From contig NZ_JAMTCP010000004.1 in assembly GCF_024171885.1 (NCBI RefSeq), forward strand, positions 62,001-126,000: DNA of 64,000 nucleotides, written 5' to 3'. The notes under the pieces are model-generated. The model did no database searches and had not been told where the DNA came from. It saw only the letters and a program-made list of their open reading frames with translations. The position numbers and the translations under genes were made by a program. Source of the DNA: Streptoalloteichus tenebrarius. GTDB taxonomy: Bacteria; Actinomycetota; Actinomycetes; Mycobacteriales; Pseudonocardiaceae. Below are positions 8,653-17,392 of the stretch, in pieces. The stretch's first letter is position 1. Every line of letters starts with the position of its first letter.

Positions 8653-9578
8653 CCGACGCGTTAGGCAGCACGTTAGGTCTGTCGGACAACAGCGGCACGG
8701 TCGCGAACTACACCTACGAACCCTTCGGTCGCACCTACATCTCCGGCAACGACGCCGGCAACCCCTACCGCTACACCGGCCGCGAGGACGACGGCACCGG
8801 CCTGTACTTCTCCCGAGCCCGCTACTACAGCCCCGCTCTCCGACGGTTCCTCAGCGAGGACCCCATTGGCTTCGCGGGCGGAACCAACCTCCACGCCAAC
8901 GTCGGCAACCAGCCCACTGCTCTCACGGACCCGATGAGCACCAAGCCCTCCAGCTCACGTGATCCGCAGAGCTGCTTCTCCAACAGCTTCACGCCCGACA
9001 CTCAGGTCCGCATGGCGGATGGGACCAACAAGCGCATCAGCGAGGTCAAGCCAGGCGACCAGGTGTTGGCCACCGACCCGTTGAACGGACGCACCGCCAC
9101 CCAACGCGTCCACAACCTCACCGTCGACGACCTCCACACCTTCTACGTCAGCACTAGCTCCGCGAGGGACTCCTCAGATGTCCTCACGCACAACAGCAAT
9201 TCGAAGCAGGGAGCGTCCGGGTGTGGCCTTGGCGGATGGTACGGCTCGTTAGCCCCGGCTGGCCAAGGTTAAGAAATAAGCCATATTCCAGCCGAGGCTG
9301 TCAGTCCGCTCAGTTCCCACATGGGGCCCGCGATCAGGATGGATAAGTCGGACCACCGTGCGGTGAGTAGCACCGGAAGTAGCCAGGCTGCCAAGTCTTG
9401 GCGAGCGAGGCAAAAGAAGCTCGTTGATGACGGGCGCTTTGACGAGGCGATGCGGATGGATATTGACGATATTCGCGCCCGCTTCGGTGACAAATATGAC
9501 GCGCACATCGAGGAAATGTTGGACGGTCTGAAGAGGAACAAGGAGTATCAGGAGCTCGCGAGGAGGGGCTTGGCGTAA
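8586..9578 (+). pseudogene. 3' relic of an Rhs/polymorphic toxin gene with internal stop
   Basis: It opens without its own start inside the YD/RHS region. The RHS-associated core follows (LGSTLGLSDNSG, YTGREDDGTGLYFSRARYYS, RFLSEDPIGFAGG). Next is a pretoxin HINT domain: first block CFSNSFTPDTQVRMADGTN and KPGDQVLATDP, last block NLTVDDLHTFYV...VLTHN. The middle of HINT (about 60-80 residues) is missing. A single in-frame TAA at 9270 interrupts the toxin tail, which continues in the same frame as EISHIPAEAVSPLS, GPAIRMDKSDHR, FDEAMRMDIDDIRARFG, to 9578. The tail resembles a common nuclease-like toxin module of polymorphic toxins. Truncated, deleted and stopped, so inactive. Confidence 0.75.
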
Positions 9579-9682
9579 CTGTCTTCTCTGGGGAGAGGGG
9601 AGACGTCACGAAGAGGGATATGTCTCGCTGTCGGACTTGCTGCGGTAGGATCTGGTGGAGGCTCGCATAGGGCGGAGGAGAG

Positions 9683-10144
9683 ATGGACATTCGCTTAAGT
9701 CCTCCGGTGGGGGTGTCTTCAGTAAGGCTGGGGATGAATCAGGCTGAGGCACGCCAAGCGATGAGGCACTGGGCGGAGCCGGAGGTCGTGGAAGGAGAGT
9801 TCCTGGGACTCCGCGCGAAGGCCAAAGATCTGGCCTTCGACATATTTGCCCTCTTTGAGGGGGGAGACTCGGTCAGCGCTATCGAAGTCTGGAGGCCGGA
9901 GAGCGAACAAGTTCGGGTCATTTTCGAAGGTATGGACGTGTTCGGCCTCCCGGCTTCCGATGTCCTACGAGCTCTGCGTGGGCGGGGGATCGTGGTGGAC
10001 GAGAGCGATCCCTACTACCCGTGTTGTCCGGACCTCGCCCTGGGTTTCAATCGGGCGGGAGACTCGGGTGGAAGCACGCCCGAGGGACTGTCAGTGCTTT
10101 TCGAATCTGTTTTGGTCGCCGCTCCCGGGTACTATGCGACGTGA
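9683..10144 (+). CDS. Putative immunity protein for the Rhs toxin tail
   Basis: 153 residues behind GGAGGAG at the ATG. The start MDIRLSPPVGVSSVRLGMNQ and the block FDIFALFEGGDSVSAIEVWR look like a small mixed alpha/beta immunity-type protein. It has no signal peptide or membrane helix. It lies 104 bases after the toxin tail in the same orientation, the usual place for a cognate immunity gene. It is intact although the toxin is not. Function is inferred from position and from remembered neighbours of this toxin tail. Confidence 0.6.
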   Translation: MDIRLSPPVGVSSVRLGMNQAEARQAMRHWAEPEVVEGEFLGLRAKAKDLAFDIFALFEGGDSVSAIEVWRPESEQVRVIFEGMDVFGLPASDVLRALRGRGIVVDESDPYYPCCPDLALGFNRAGDSGGSTPEGLSVLFESVLVAAPGYYAT

Positions 10145-10295
10145 GCGCGTTCTTTCTGGAATTCATTTTCGATCTCGGGTTGCCCCACTTGGTCCTCCCT
10201 CGTCAAAACGGGCAACGCGTCACTGACTTCAAACCAGATGTCAGGGCACCCCGAGCTAGAAAGGTTCAGGTGGTCTGTAGATAGGGTGGCGACAC

Positions 10296-10691
10296 ATGGG
10301 GTCGAAGGCGGCACTTCTTGTGCTGGCGCGCACTAACCCGCAGACCGCGTTGGGGCAGGTACTCGTGGCGGGAGAAGCGGAGTCACAACTACTGGCCGAA
10401 AGTGTTCGCCGGAGTGGATCGTTGGAACCATTCGGGTCAGTGACGTTGGACGAGGCTATCTGGCCAGAGGAGGGCATAGTCTGTGCGGGTTGGTTCCCGG
10501 AACTTGACATCGTGACGTCTCGCGACCTCGCCCATGATTGCCCCAGTGACATTTCCGAGAAGATTCTACTTTCTTCTTCCGAAGATGTGCGTCGGGGTAA
10601 TCTCTGGGGCGGATGCCCGGTCGCTGGCGTGGTGGGAAGGACAGCCTCGCCCCTGGCGTACATGGTTGCGACGAGGTTCGGTCTCGGGTGA
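10296..10691 (+). pseudogene. Truncated DUF6928-like gene
   Basis: The N-terminal half reads MGSKAALLVLARTNPQTAL and later CAGWFPELDIVTSRDLAHDC, which I recognise as the start of DUF6928 proteins (MGAKTALLxxxD..., YAGxFPGVDVV). Those proteins are roughly 200 residues. Here the frame ends after 131, and the last 35 residues lack family character. Probably a 3'-deleted relic. These genes are often near polymorphic toxin loci; function is unknown. Confidence 0.5.
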
Positions 10692-10718
10692 GGCTCGCAT
10701 GAGACGAAACTGACGATC

Positions 10719-10890
10719 TCCGTGGCCGCTGACACCGGCCCGCCCCACGATCTCACCATGTTCGCGCGGACGCTGCGCGGCGCGACCCCCGGGTCCGTTG
10801 GGCGTACACCGGCCACTACCAGGCATGTCTCTACGGCGGCGAGCCGTGGGACAGACCGAAGGCCACAATTCGGAGCGCCAGGTGGGGATT
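10719..10890 (+). pseudogene. Short frameshifted coding relic, unidentified
   Basis: From a GTG at 10719 the frame reads AADTGPPHDLTMFARTLRGA. A second frame then reads DPRVRWAYTGHYQACLYGGE and continues PWDRPKATIRSARWGLA. Aromatic-rich composition and codon use suggest real former coding sequence joined by a frameshift near 10780. I cannot name the family. Confidence 0.3.
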
Positions 10891-11523
10891 AGCTGGGGGA
10901 GTGAGCCATCGACGGCTTGCCTCGGTCACGTCTGACTGCGGATGGTGCCGCTTTCGACACATCTTGCGCGCACCGCACTAGTCGCCAGCTTCGGCCGTAC
11001 GAGGTCCTGTGATCGCGGTCGTCTCGGTCGTGGCGGTTCGTCTTGACGTACGACCTGATCACTGGGCTGGTTTGGTCGGGATCAGGTGACTTGGTGCTAC
11101 CCCCGGACTGGCCTGTACGCGTGTGGTTGAGGGCACGGGCGGCCGCAGCCGATCAAGTGGCTGAATCCCCCTTTTTGGGGGTTTGGCGGCCGTGTGATGG
11201 GGGTTGGGTGACTGGGCTTGCTGCCCGGGGGTAGGCAGCGAGGTGGATGGCTGGCGTCCGCCCGCGGCAAGGGTCCGCTTCCCTCGTGTTTCTGGTCGCG
11301 GGTCGGCATACCGCGATGCAGGTGTGTCCCTCGACGCAGCCGGCGCGACGTCCGGTGCCCGGCTGAAGCCGGGTTGGTCCTGGCGTGACCAGAGAGGGCG
11401 GAGGCGGGGGAGAACTCGCCGCGCGCCTCGGCACCGAGCGTCGCCGTCGCGGCTGATCGTGCCCAGGTGGAACAAGTCGCGTGGATTCCGGATATCCGCG
11501 CTGTCGTGAATGGGAGGGCGACG
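10891..11523. other. Intergenic region before the secreted-protein operon
   Basis: About 630 bases with no supported gene. It contains an A/T-flanked C5-T5-G5 hairpin (11164-11184) and presumably the promoter for the gene at 11524. Confidence 0.4.
11164..11184. terminator. Small C5/G5 hairpin, possible terminator
   Basis: AATCCCCC, a TTTTT loop and GGGGGTTT form an 8-base stem with one mismatch, followed by T residues on the plus strand. It lies in the long gene-free stretch after the degraded relics. Confidence 0.4.
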
Positions 11524-12849
11524 ATGTCCTCACCGATTTCAGGGAGAACCGGACGACGACCTCATCGGATCGCGCGGGTGGTGGGAGTCTCGGCGTTGCT
11601 GGTCGGGGCGCTGCCCACCGCGGCATGGGCGCAGGATGCCGCGCCGACGGATGAGCCGCGCAGCCTGGACCGGGCATTCGCCAATGTCCAGAGCATTCCC
11701 TGTGACGGTGTCCAGTACGTGGTGCGTGAACCTGACGTGTCCCCCTACACCGAACTCGGGGGGACCCCGGTCATCATCGAGAAGGGCGACCAGATCCCGA
11801 CCCAGCTCCAGGTCTCCAAGGGGGAGACCACGACGAACACGGTGACCGACACCCTCGGGGTCGACGTCCAACTGTCGGGCAAGCTCGTTCCCGCCAGCAA
11901 CGTGTGGGAGATCGGTGGCCAGGTCAACTTCAGCTTCACCCACTCGGTGTCGATCGAGAAGACCACCACCTTCTCGCAGGACATCACCGCCACGATCAAC
12001 CCCACCGGCAGGTCCCAGATCACCGCCAGTCCGGTCTTCTACAAGTTGCAGGCGTCCGGTTTCTATTGGCGGTCCGCCACGGAGAACGGGTGCCAACCGC
12101 AGGTCACCCTCAACCGGCTGACGATGAACACCGTCGCGGCGATGGGATGGCAGATCCTCTGTGACGATCTTGACGGCAGCGGCCCCCGACGCTGTGTGGC
12201 CGGCCGGGACGGCGACTACACGCCGCCCGGCGACGCGGCGCACTCGGATCCCCTGCTCCCCGACCTGTATCTGCCGAAGGATCCGACACCCCGAGTGCCC
12301 TACAAGTTCGTGGACGACTGCTGGGTCGATCCCTTCCTCCAGAAGGGAGCCAATCTGTGCCAGGCCGCGATCCCTTCGGTCTGCGAGTTCCACAGCTACG
12401 ATCAGGGCGGCCCGACGTCGTGGGAGTACCAGGGGTTCGTGAAATGCCCCGAGACCCTGCCGTACCAGGACTGGATGTTGCTGACCATCATCCACGAGAA
12501 ACCCTATCCGGAGGGCTACCTCACACCTTTCCCAGACGACATCTGGAACTGGAAGGTCGACTACGTCTCCAACTGCCGCAACGGAGACTGGTGCGAGGCC
12601 AACCAGCGCTCCTCGCGTGGCGGAGAAACCAACATCCTGGTCGCCCATATTCACGGCGGCGACGGCACCGGCTTCGGCAGTCGTGTTCTGCTGCTCCCCG
12701 TCAGAGGGGATCGCTCCTACTGGGACCAGATCTCGGGGGCGGCCTCCGACGCCATCACCTCCTCGACGGCGCGCGTGCCGGCCTCGCCGAAGCTTCCCAC
12801 CCGCCAGCCCCACGAATCGTCAGATCCCCAACCCGTGAACGAAAGGTAG
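11524..12849 (+). CDS. Secreted protein with aerolysin-like (ETX/MTX2-type) strand pattern
   Basis: 441 residues from the ATG at 11524 (site GGGAGGG). A long signal peptide ends at ALPTAAWAQ. The next third alternates Ser/Thr and hydrophobic residues: VSKGETTTNTVTDTLGVDVQ, then QVNFSFTHSVSIEKTTTFSQ, then ITATINPTG. This is the amphipathic beta-hairpin pattern of aerolysin/ETX-MTX2 pore-forming proteins. The C-terminal half has about nine cysteines and many tryptophans, fitting a disulfide-stabilised extracellular domain. The gene at 12857 follows after 7 bases. The pore-former idea is inference from pattern only; no family was confirmed. Confidence 0.6.
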   Translation: MSSPISGRTGRRPHRIARVVGVSALLVGALPTAAWAQDAAPTDEPRSLDRAFANVQSIPCDGVQYVVREPDVSPYTELGGTPVIIEKGDQIPTQLQVSKGETTTNTVTDTLGVDVQLSGKLVPASNVWEIGGQVNFSFTHSVSIEKTTTFSQDITATINPTGRSQITASPVFYKLQASGFYWRSATENGCQPQVTLNRLTMNTVAAMGWQILCDDLDGSGPRRCVAGRDGDYTPPGDAAHSDPLLPDLYLPKDPTPRVPYKFVDDCWVDPFLQKGANLCQAAIPSVCEFHSYDQGGPTSWEYQGFVKCPETLPYQDWMLLTIIHEKPYPEGYLTPFPDDIWNWKVDYVSNCRNGDWCEANQRSSRGGETNILVAHIHGGDGTGFGSRVLLLPVRGDRSYWDQISGAASDAITSSTARVPASPKLPTRQPHESSDPQPVNER

Positions 12850-12856
12850 GACACCG

Positions 12857-13360
12857 ATGAGAGCCACGGTCACCCTGTGCGCGGCGGCCATGCTGTTCCT
12901 CGCCGGCGGTCCAGCCGAGGCCGACCAGTCTCTTCCAGAGGACCCACCCGGCGCCGGCGACTGCTGGACGGCGCGTGTCCAGGCCCTTCCCCAATATCCG
13001 GTCGACCTGGGCATAGAACCGTTCGTGGAAGATGTGTTCCTTCGTTACGCCTTCATCACACCGGGCACCGACCAGTGCAGCATACGCGTCACGTTCCGCG
13101 CGGACGTTACGAGTGACGACGGTTGGGAAGGAGAGGCCGAGTTCTTCCTCGACTATCCGCAGAGCGGGACCATCGTCGACGTGTCATTCACTCTCCCCAC
13201 CAACAACACGCAGGAGACGTACGTCATCCAGGATGTGTGGAACGTTGAGGCGACAGCGCGGCCTGGTCAGGGCGAGGTTGGGGAGTACGACCTCGACAAA
13301 TGCTACAACCGGCAGGGCGGCCCGTGCACCGAGCCGATCTATATCGGCGAAAGTTGGTGA
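12857..13360 (+). CDS. Small secreted partner protein, unknown function
   Basis: 167 residues. Signal peptide MRATVTLCAAAMLFLAGGPA is cleaved near AEA. Four cysteines remain in the mature part (GDCWTARV, DQCSIRV, DKCYNRQ, GGPCTEP), enough for two disulfides. The middle is acidic and strand-rich (AEFFLDYPQSGTIVDVSFTL). Overlap-free 7-base spacing puts it in one operon with the larger secreted protein, so the two probably act together outside the cell. Confidence 0.65.
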   Translation: MRATVTLCAAAMLFLAGGPAEADQSLPEDPPGAGDCWTARVQALPQYPVDLGIEPFVEDVFLRYAFITPGTDQCSIRVTFRADVTSDDGWEGEAEFFLDYPQSGTIVDVSFTLPTNNTQETYVIQDVWNVEATARPGQGEVGEYDLDKCYNRQGGPCTEPIYIGESW

Positions 13361-13554
13361 CATCCACCTGTAGGCAGTGCTGAGAGCGGGTGTCGCGCGC
13401 TGACCTCCGACGGTTCGAGTTTGGGGCAGCAGCGGGTTCTTCTGCGCCAACAGCGGCATGTCGTCCGGCGGTGGGTCAGGCCACCAACAGGGCTGGCTTA
13501 TGCGTCGTGGATGGCACACGAGTTGGACATCGCCGGGCAGCTATCGTCTTGGTC

Positions 13555-14187
13555 ATGTCGAATTCCTTCACCCGGAACAACCTCCTGCTGTCGATGGTGT
13601 CGACCCTGGTTGGAGACGACGCCGACCTGGAACCAGCCAGGAAGGCGTTCGAGGAGACTCGGGGCGACTTCCGGGCGAGGTTCACGGCGGCGGTGGAGGC
13701 GCGAATGGCCCAACTGGTGGCCCCTGAGGTGTTCATCGAAGTGCCAGAGCATCCCGAACAGCTCAGCAAATCCGCTCTCGAAGAGTTGGTGCGGCCCGCC
13801 GCAGACGCTTCCTTGCGCTCCTACCCCACGAAAGGCGAGCTGCTGGACCAACTGGCCAGAATCCAACGACGCCAGCAAGAGCGTCCGGCGTGGATCCCCC
13901 GGATCGACCGGGACGACAACCCCGTATCGCCACCCCTCGACACCGGCCGGGAACCGGATCGGCCGCTGGTGGTCGCTGCCCTTGCCGAGGTCGGCGAGGT
14001 GACCGTCCAGCTTCCCACCGGGGAGCAGGACCGGCCGGAACTGGCGATACGCCCTGGCGGCATCGGGGAATGGGAGGCCGCGCTGCACACCATGCTCGGT
14101 CTTGTCGGAAGAGGCTCGCCAGCCTCGACCATCACGCTCGACGCGGCGGCCAACGAAGCGCTGGTGCCGGACGAGATGCGGTGGTGA
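13555..14187 (+). CDS. Conserved-looking hypothetical protein, leaderless
   Basis: 210 residues from the ATG at 13555. There is no ribosome site. Instead TATCGT lies 7 bases upstream, which fits a -10 box of a leaderless actinobacterial transcript. The protein is soluble and acidic, with a helical N-terminus (LEPARKAFEETRGDFRARFT) and strand-like C-terminal part (EVTVQLPTGEQDRPELAIRP). No motif recognised. A coding relic follows closely. Confidence 0.5.
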   Translation: MSNSFTRNNLLLSMVSTLVGDDADLEPARKAFEETRGDFRARFTAAVEARMAQLVAPEVFIEVPEHPEQLSKSALEELVRPAADASLRSYPTKGELLDQLARIQRRQQERPAWIPRIDRDDNPVSPPLDTGREPDRPLVVAALAEVGEVTVQLPTGEQDRPELAIRPGGIGEWEAALHTMLGLVGRGSPASTITLDAAANEALVPDEMRW

Positions 14188-14224
14188 CCGTCCGAGTCGG
14201 CACAACAGTGCCAGCCGCACATGA

Positions 14225-14476
14225 TCCGCAGGTCGCCAGCAGTTCACTGGCCACACCCAGCCTTATGTCGGATGGGCGACCTACCTGGCGCCGCGGCCGG
14301 TCCCCGACGAGGAGCCCTGTGCGATCAGGGCGGAACCGGTTACCGGGGAGAACCTGTACTGGGTCGGCGAGGATGCCACTGCGGTGTCCGATACCGCGGT
14401 GCTGGCACTACGCGACGCCCTCGCGGCCAGTGAAAGTCTCCACGTCACAGAAGGGTTCGACTGTCCGCAATCTTGA
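14225..14476 (+). pseudogene. Start-less coding relic
   Basis: The frame reads YVGWATYLAPRPVPDEEPCA then VTGENLYWVGEDATAV and ends at a TGA at 14474. Codon third positions are G/C-rich as in true genes. No ATG or GTG opens it; a stop precedes at 14222. It is probably the 3' part of a frameshifted gene. Family unknown. Confidence 0.4.
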
Positions 14477-14675
14477 TGACGGACAGCACCAGGTGCGGGT
14501 GAGCGGTAGCAGGTGTCGGAGAAGGGTCCGGCGATGTTCACGAACACCAGACGCGGCCTCGTGGCGCGCGCCAGGCCCGGCTCCGCGCCTCGTCGGCGTC
14601 GACGGCGCCCGTCCCGGCGCACTGGTGGAAGGTGATCCAGGACAAACCTTCTCGACACGCTCCGAGGAGGTACGG

Positions 14676-14690
14676 ATGCTTGCCCGATGA
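14676..14690 (+). other. Four-codon upstream ORF overlapping the exporter start
   Basis: ATG CTT GCC CGA TGA sits 6 bases behind a GAGGAGG site. Its TGA overlaps the exporter ATG (ATGA) at 14687. The best ribosome site therefore serves the mini-ORF, and the exporter may be reached by coupled re-initiation. Confidence 0.35.
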
Positions 14691-15451
14691 CATGGTGGCA
14701 GGGGTTGATCGTGCTCGGGGCGGGGATCTGGGCGGGCACGATCAACGCGGTGGTCGGCTCCGGCACGCTCGTGACCTTCCCCGTGCTGCTGGCGTTGGGC
14801 TTCTCCCCGGTCACGGCGACGACGTCGAACGCGGTCGGTCTCGCGCCGGGAACCATCAGCGCCGCCATCGGGTACCGACACGAGCTGAAGGGACAGCGCG
14901 CCCGGCTCGTGCGCTACGGGGTGGCGTCCGGGATCGGCGCGATCGGCGGCACGGTGCTCCTGCTCGCGCTACCGCACGACACGTTCAGGATGGTCGTGCC
15001 GGTGCTCGTGGGGCTGGCACTGGTGCTCGTGGTGATCCAGCCCCGGGTGTCGGCGTTCGTGACGCGGCGACGCGACCTGGAGCCGGACGTCGAGGGGCAC
15101 GGCGGCCCGCTGCTGCTGTTCCTGCTCCTCCTCGTCGGCGTCTACGGTGGGTATTTCACCGCCGCACAGGGCATCATGATGATGGCCCTCATGGGCATGC
15201 TGCTCACCGACTCCATGCAGCGCCTCAACGGGATCAAGAACGTGCTCGCGGCCGTGGTGAACGTCGTCGCGGGCCTGGTGTACGCGGTCGTCGCGCCGGT
15301 GAGCTGGCCGGTGATCGCCCTGCTCGCCGTCGGGTCGACGCTCGGTGGGCTGCTGGGCGCGAAGATCGGCAGGCTCCTCAGCCCCGCCGTGCTGCGCGGG
15401 GTGATCGTGGTGATCGGCGTCGCCGCCATCGTCCAACTCCTCCTTCGGTAA
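14687..15451 (+). CDS. TauE/SafE-family anion (sulfite/organosulfonate) exporter
   Basis: 254 residues with about eight hydrophobic helices in two related halves. The first half carries GAGIWAGTINAVVGSGTLVTFP and the second YGGYFTAAQGIMMMALMG, both typical of the TauE/SafE family. Members export sulfite, sulfoacetate or related anions across the membrane. The start is the ATG at 14687, 16 bases after GAGGAGG, overlapping a four-codon ORF. Confidence 0.88.
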   Translation: MTWWQGLIVLGAGIWAGTINAVVGSGTLVTFPVLLALGFSPVTATTSNAVGLAPGTISAAIGYRHELKGQRARLVRYGVASGIGAIGGTVLLLALPHDTFRMVVPVLVGLALVLVVIQPRVSAFVTRRRDLEPDVEGHGGPLLLFLLLLVGVYGGYFTAAQGIMMMALMGMLLTDSMQRLNGIKNVLAAVVNVVAGLVYAVVAPVSWPVIALLAVGSTLGGLLGAKIGRLLSPAVLRGVIVVIGVAAIVQLLLR

Positions 15452-15626
15452 CTCCGCGCCGCGCAGGAACAGATCGGCTCGTCCCCGTGGGATCAGTGTC
15501 GCGGCAGCGGGGCCGCGGTCGGCGTGGAGGGCAGCAAGGCGGGCGCCGTCGACTTCGATGACTGACACCCCACGACGAACCGGAAATGGGGAACCAACAC
15601 GGACAAAGGTCAGAACTGGTGTCGCC

Positions 15627-15678
15627 GTGGCTTCAGTGTTGACCGAAAAGAACTAGGTAAAGATCTCGGCTGCCGCAC
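15627..15678 (+). repeat. Copy B of the 52-base promoter-like repeat
   Basis: Diverged copy (42/52 identical) of 7219-7270. It ends 4 bases before the first possible start of the FAD hydroxylase gene. It may carry that gene's promoter or an operator shared with the dehydrogenase gene at 7549. Confidence 0.5.
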
Positions 15679-15682
15679 TACG

Positions 15683-17287
15683 TTGACGAGGACCTGGCGA
15701 GCAACGGGGGTGGCGGCCATGGACGAACGAGTGTCCGTGCTGGTGGTCGAGCGGCGCTCCGGGACCTCACTGTTCCCCAGGGCGGTGGGGCAGAACCAGC
15801 GCACGATGGAACTGCTGGGGTTCGGTGGGATCGCCAAGGACGTTCCGACCCAGACACCGAGCGAGTCCCGGTTCCGGGTGCGGGTCGCGGCGAGCCTCCG
15901 GGGGCCGGCCTTCCACGAGGAGGTCTCGCACGCCGTCCCGTCGGGCCTGGAGGTCCTGTCGCCGGCCAGGGTCGGCACGGCAGGGCAGGACAAGTTGGAG
16001 CCGTTACTGCGCCAGCGCGCCGAGGAACTCGGCGCCGACCTGCGCTTCGACACCGAGTTGGTGTCCTTCGACGAGGATGACGACGGTGTGACCGCCGTGC
16101 TCCGCGGCCGCCGTGACGAACGGACAACCCAGGTGCGAGCGGACTACCTCGTCGCCGCCGATGGCAACCGCAGCGCCGTGCGCGAGGCGCTCGGCGTCGA
16201 ACGACACGGCTCGGGGAGCCTCGGTCACAACCTCAGCATCATCTTCGACGCCGACCTCGGAGACCTGGTCGAACCCGACCAGGCGACGCTGCACGTGCTC
16301 TACAACGAGCACGCCAGCGGTGTGTTCATCACGATCGACCGCGCCATCAACCGCCACCTGTACAGCGTTGGCTACGACCCGGCGAGCGGGCAGTCCCCGG
16401 CGGACTTCACCACCGAGCGGTGCACGGAGCTGATCCGGCTGGCCACCGAGCTGCCCGACCTCGAACCAGAGATCAGGGCCGTGCGTTCGTGGGAGATGGC
16501 GGCCGCGGTGGCGGACCGGTTCCGGGTGGGGCGGGTCCTCCTGGCCGGCGACGCCGCGAAGGTCACCCCGCCCAGCGGCGGGTTCGGGGGCAACACCGCG
16601 GTCGGAGACGCCTACGACCTGGCGTGGAAGCTCACCGCGGTGCTCGATGCGACGGCAGGGCCCGGCCTGCTGGACACCTACGACGCCGAGCGGCGGCCCA
16701 TCGCCGAGCGGGTCGTCGCCGAGGCGCTGCGGTTGCTGTCCCGCCGAGGAGCCGACTCGGCCGCGCAGGACACCAGGGACACCGCCGAGACCACGGACAC
16801 CAAGGACAAGGAGGCCGAGGAGGCTTCCGACCGGCAGCGGGCGGTCGAGCTTACGCTCGGGTTCCGCTACCGCTCGTCCGCGGTGCTCATCGAGGACGAC
16901 GATCCCGCGGACACCGAGGACCCCTACCGGCCCACGGGCCGGCCCGGGTTCCGCGCACCGCATGTCTGGCTGCGCGGTGACGGCGGGAAAGTGTCCACTG
17001 TGGAGCTTTTCGGCGATGGTTTCACGCTGCTGGCCGGGCCGGAGGGCGCGCTCTGGGGCGACGTGGCCGAGGACGTCGTGGGGCGTCTCGGCATGACCTT
17101 GCGAACGCACGTGATCGGTCAGGACCTGGGCGACACTGACGGGGAGTTCCTGGCCAGGTACGGGATCGGCGCGTCGGGCGTGAGCCTGGTCCGGCCGGAT
17201 GGCGTCGTCGCATGGCGAACCGCTGACCAGTCGGGCGATCCCGCTCAGGCCCTGCTCGGGGCGCTCACCATGGTGCTGGCGAGGTAG
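15683..17287 (+). CDS. Aromatic-ring FAD hydroxylase lacking its N-terminal Rossmann motif
   Basis: 534 residues resembling RdmE/PgaE-type polyketide hydroxylases. Present are VSVLVVERRSGTSLFPRAVG near the start, the DG motif YLVAADGNRSAVREALG, and the FAD ribityl GD motif VLLAGDAAKVTPPSGGFGGN. Family members begin with a beta strand and GGGPVGL; here the frame goes straight from TRTWRATGVA to MDERVSVLVV, so about 15-20 residues with the dinucleotide-binding loop are absent. An ATG at 15719 is an alternative start. An acidic Asp/Thr insert lies near residues 355-380. FAD binding is doubtful. Confidence 0.75.
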   Translation: MTRTWRATGVAAMDERVSVLVVERRSGTSLFPRAVGQNQRTMELLGFGGIAKDVPTQTPSESRFRVRVAASLRGPAFHEEVSHAVPSGLEVLSPARVGTAGQDKLEPLLRQRAEELGADLRFDTELVSFDEDDDGVTAVLRGRRDERTTQVRADYLVAADGNRSAVREALGVERHGSGSLGHNLSIIFDADLGDLVEPDQATLHVLYNEHASGVFITIDRAINRHLYSVGYDPASGQSPADFTTERCTELIRLATELPDLEPEIRAVRSWEMAAAVADRFRVGRVLLAGDAAKVTPPSGGFGGNTAVGDAYDLAWKLTAVLDATAGPGLLDTYDAERRPIAERVVAEALRLLSRRGADSAAQDTRDTAETTDTKDKEAEEASDRQRAVELTLGFRYRSSAVLIEDDDPADTEDPYRPTGRPGFRAPHVWLRGDGGKVSTVELFGDGFTLLAGPEGALWGDVAEDVVGRLGMTLRTHVIGQDLGDTDGEFLARYGIGASGVSLVRPDGVVAWRTADQSGDPAQALLGALTMVLAR

Positions 17288-17328
17288 GTGACGTCACCCC
17301 GACACGCGGACGCGCGCGTGGAAAGCGA

Positions 17329-17368
17329 CGGCCCGGTCGAGTGGAGGACCCTCGACTCGACCGGGCCG
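17329..17368. terminator. Bidirectional terminator between hydroxylase and htpG
   Basis: A perfect 14-base-pair stem (17329-17342 with 17355-17368) closes a 12-base loop between two convergent genes. Confidence 0.8.
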
Positions 17369-17392
17369 ATCAGTCACCGGGGGAGCGGGTGC

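Noticed and set aside
15452-15568. Possible rhodanese N-terminus on the minus strand (SVIEVDGARLAALHADRG)
   Set aside because: Only about 20 residues resemble it, no catalytic Cys loop; tempting because a sulfite-type exporter is near, but not supported.
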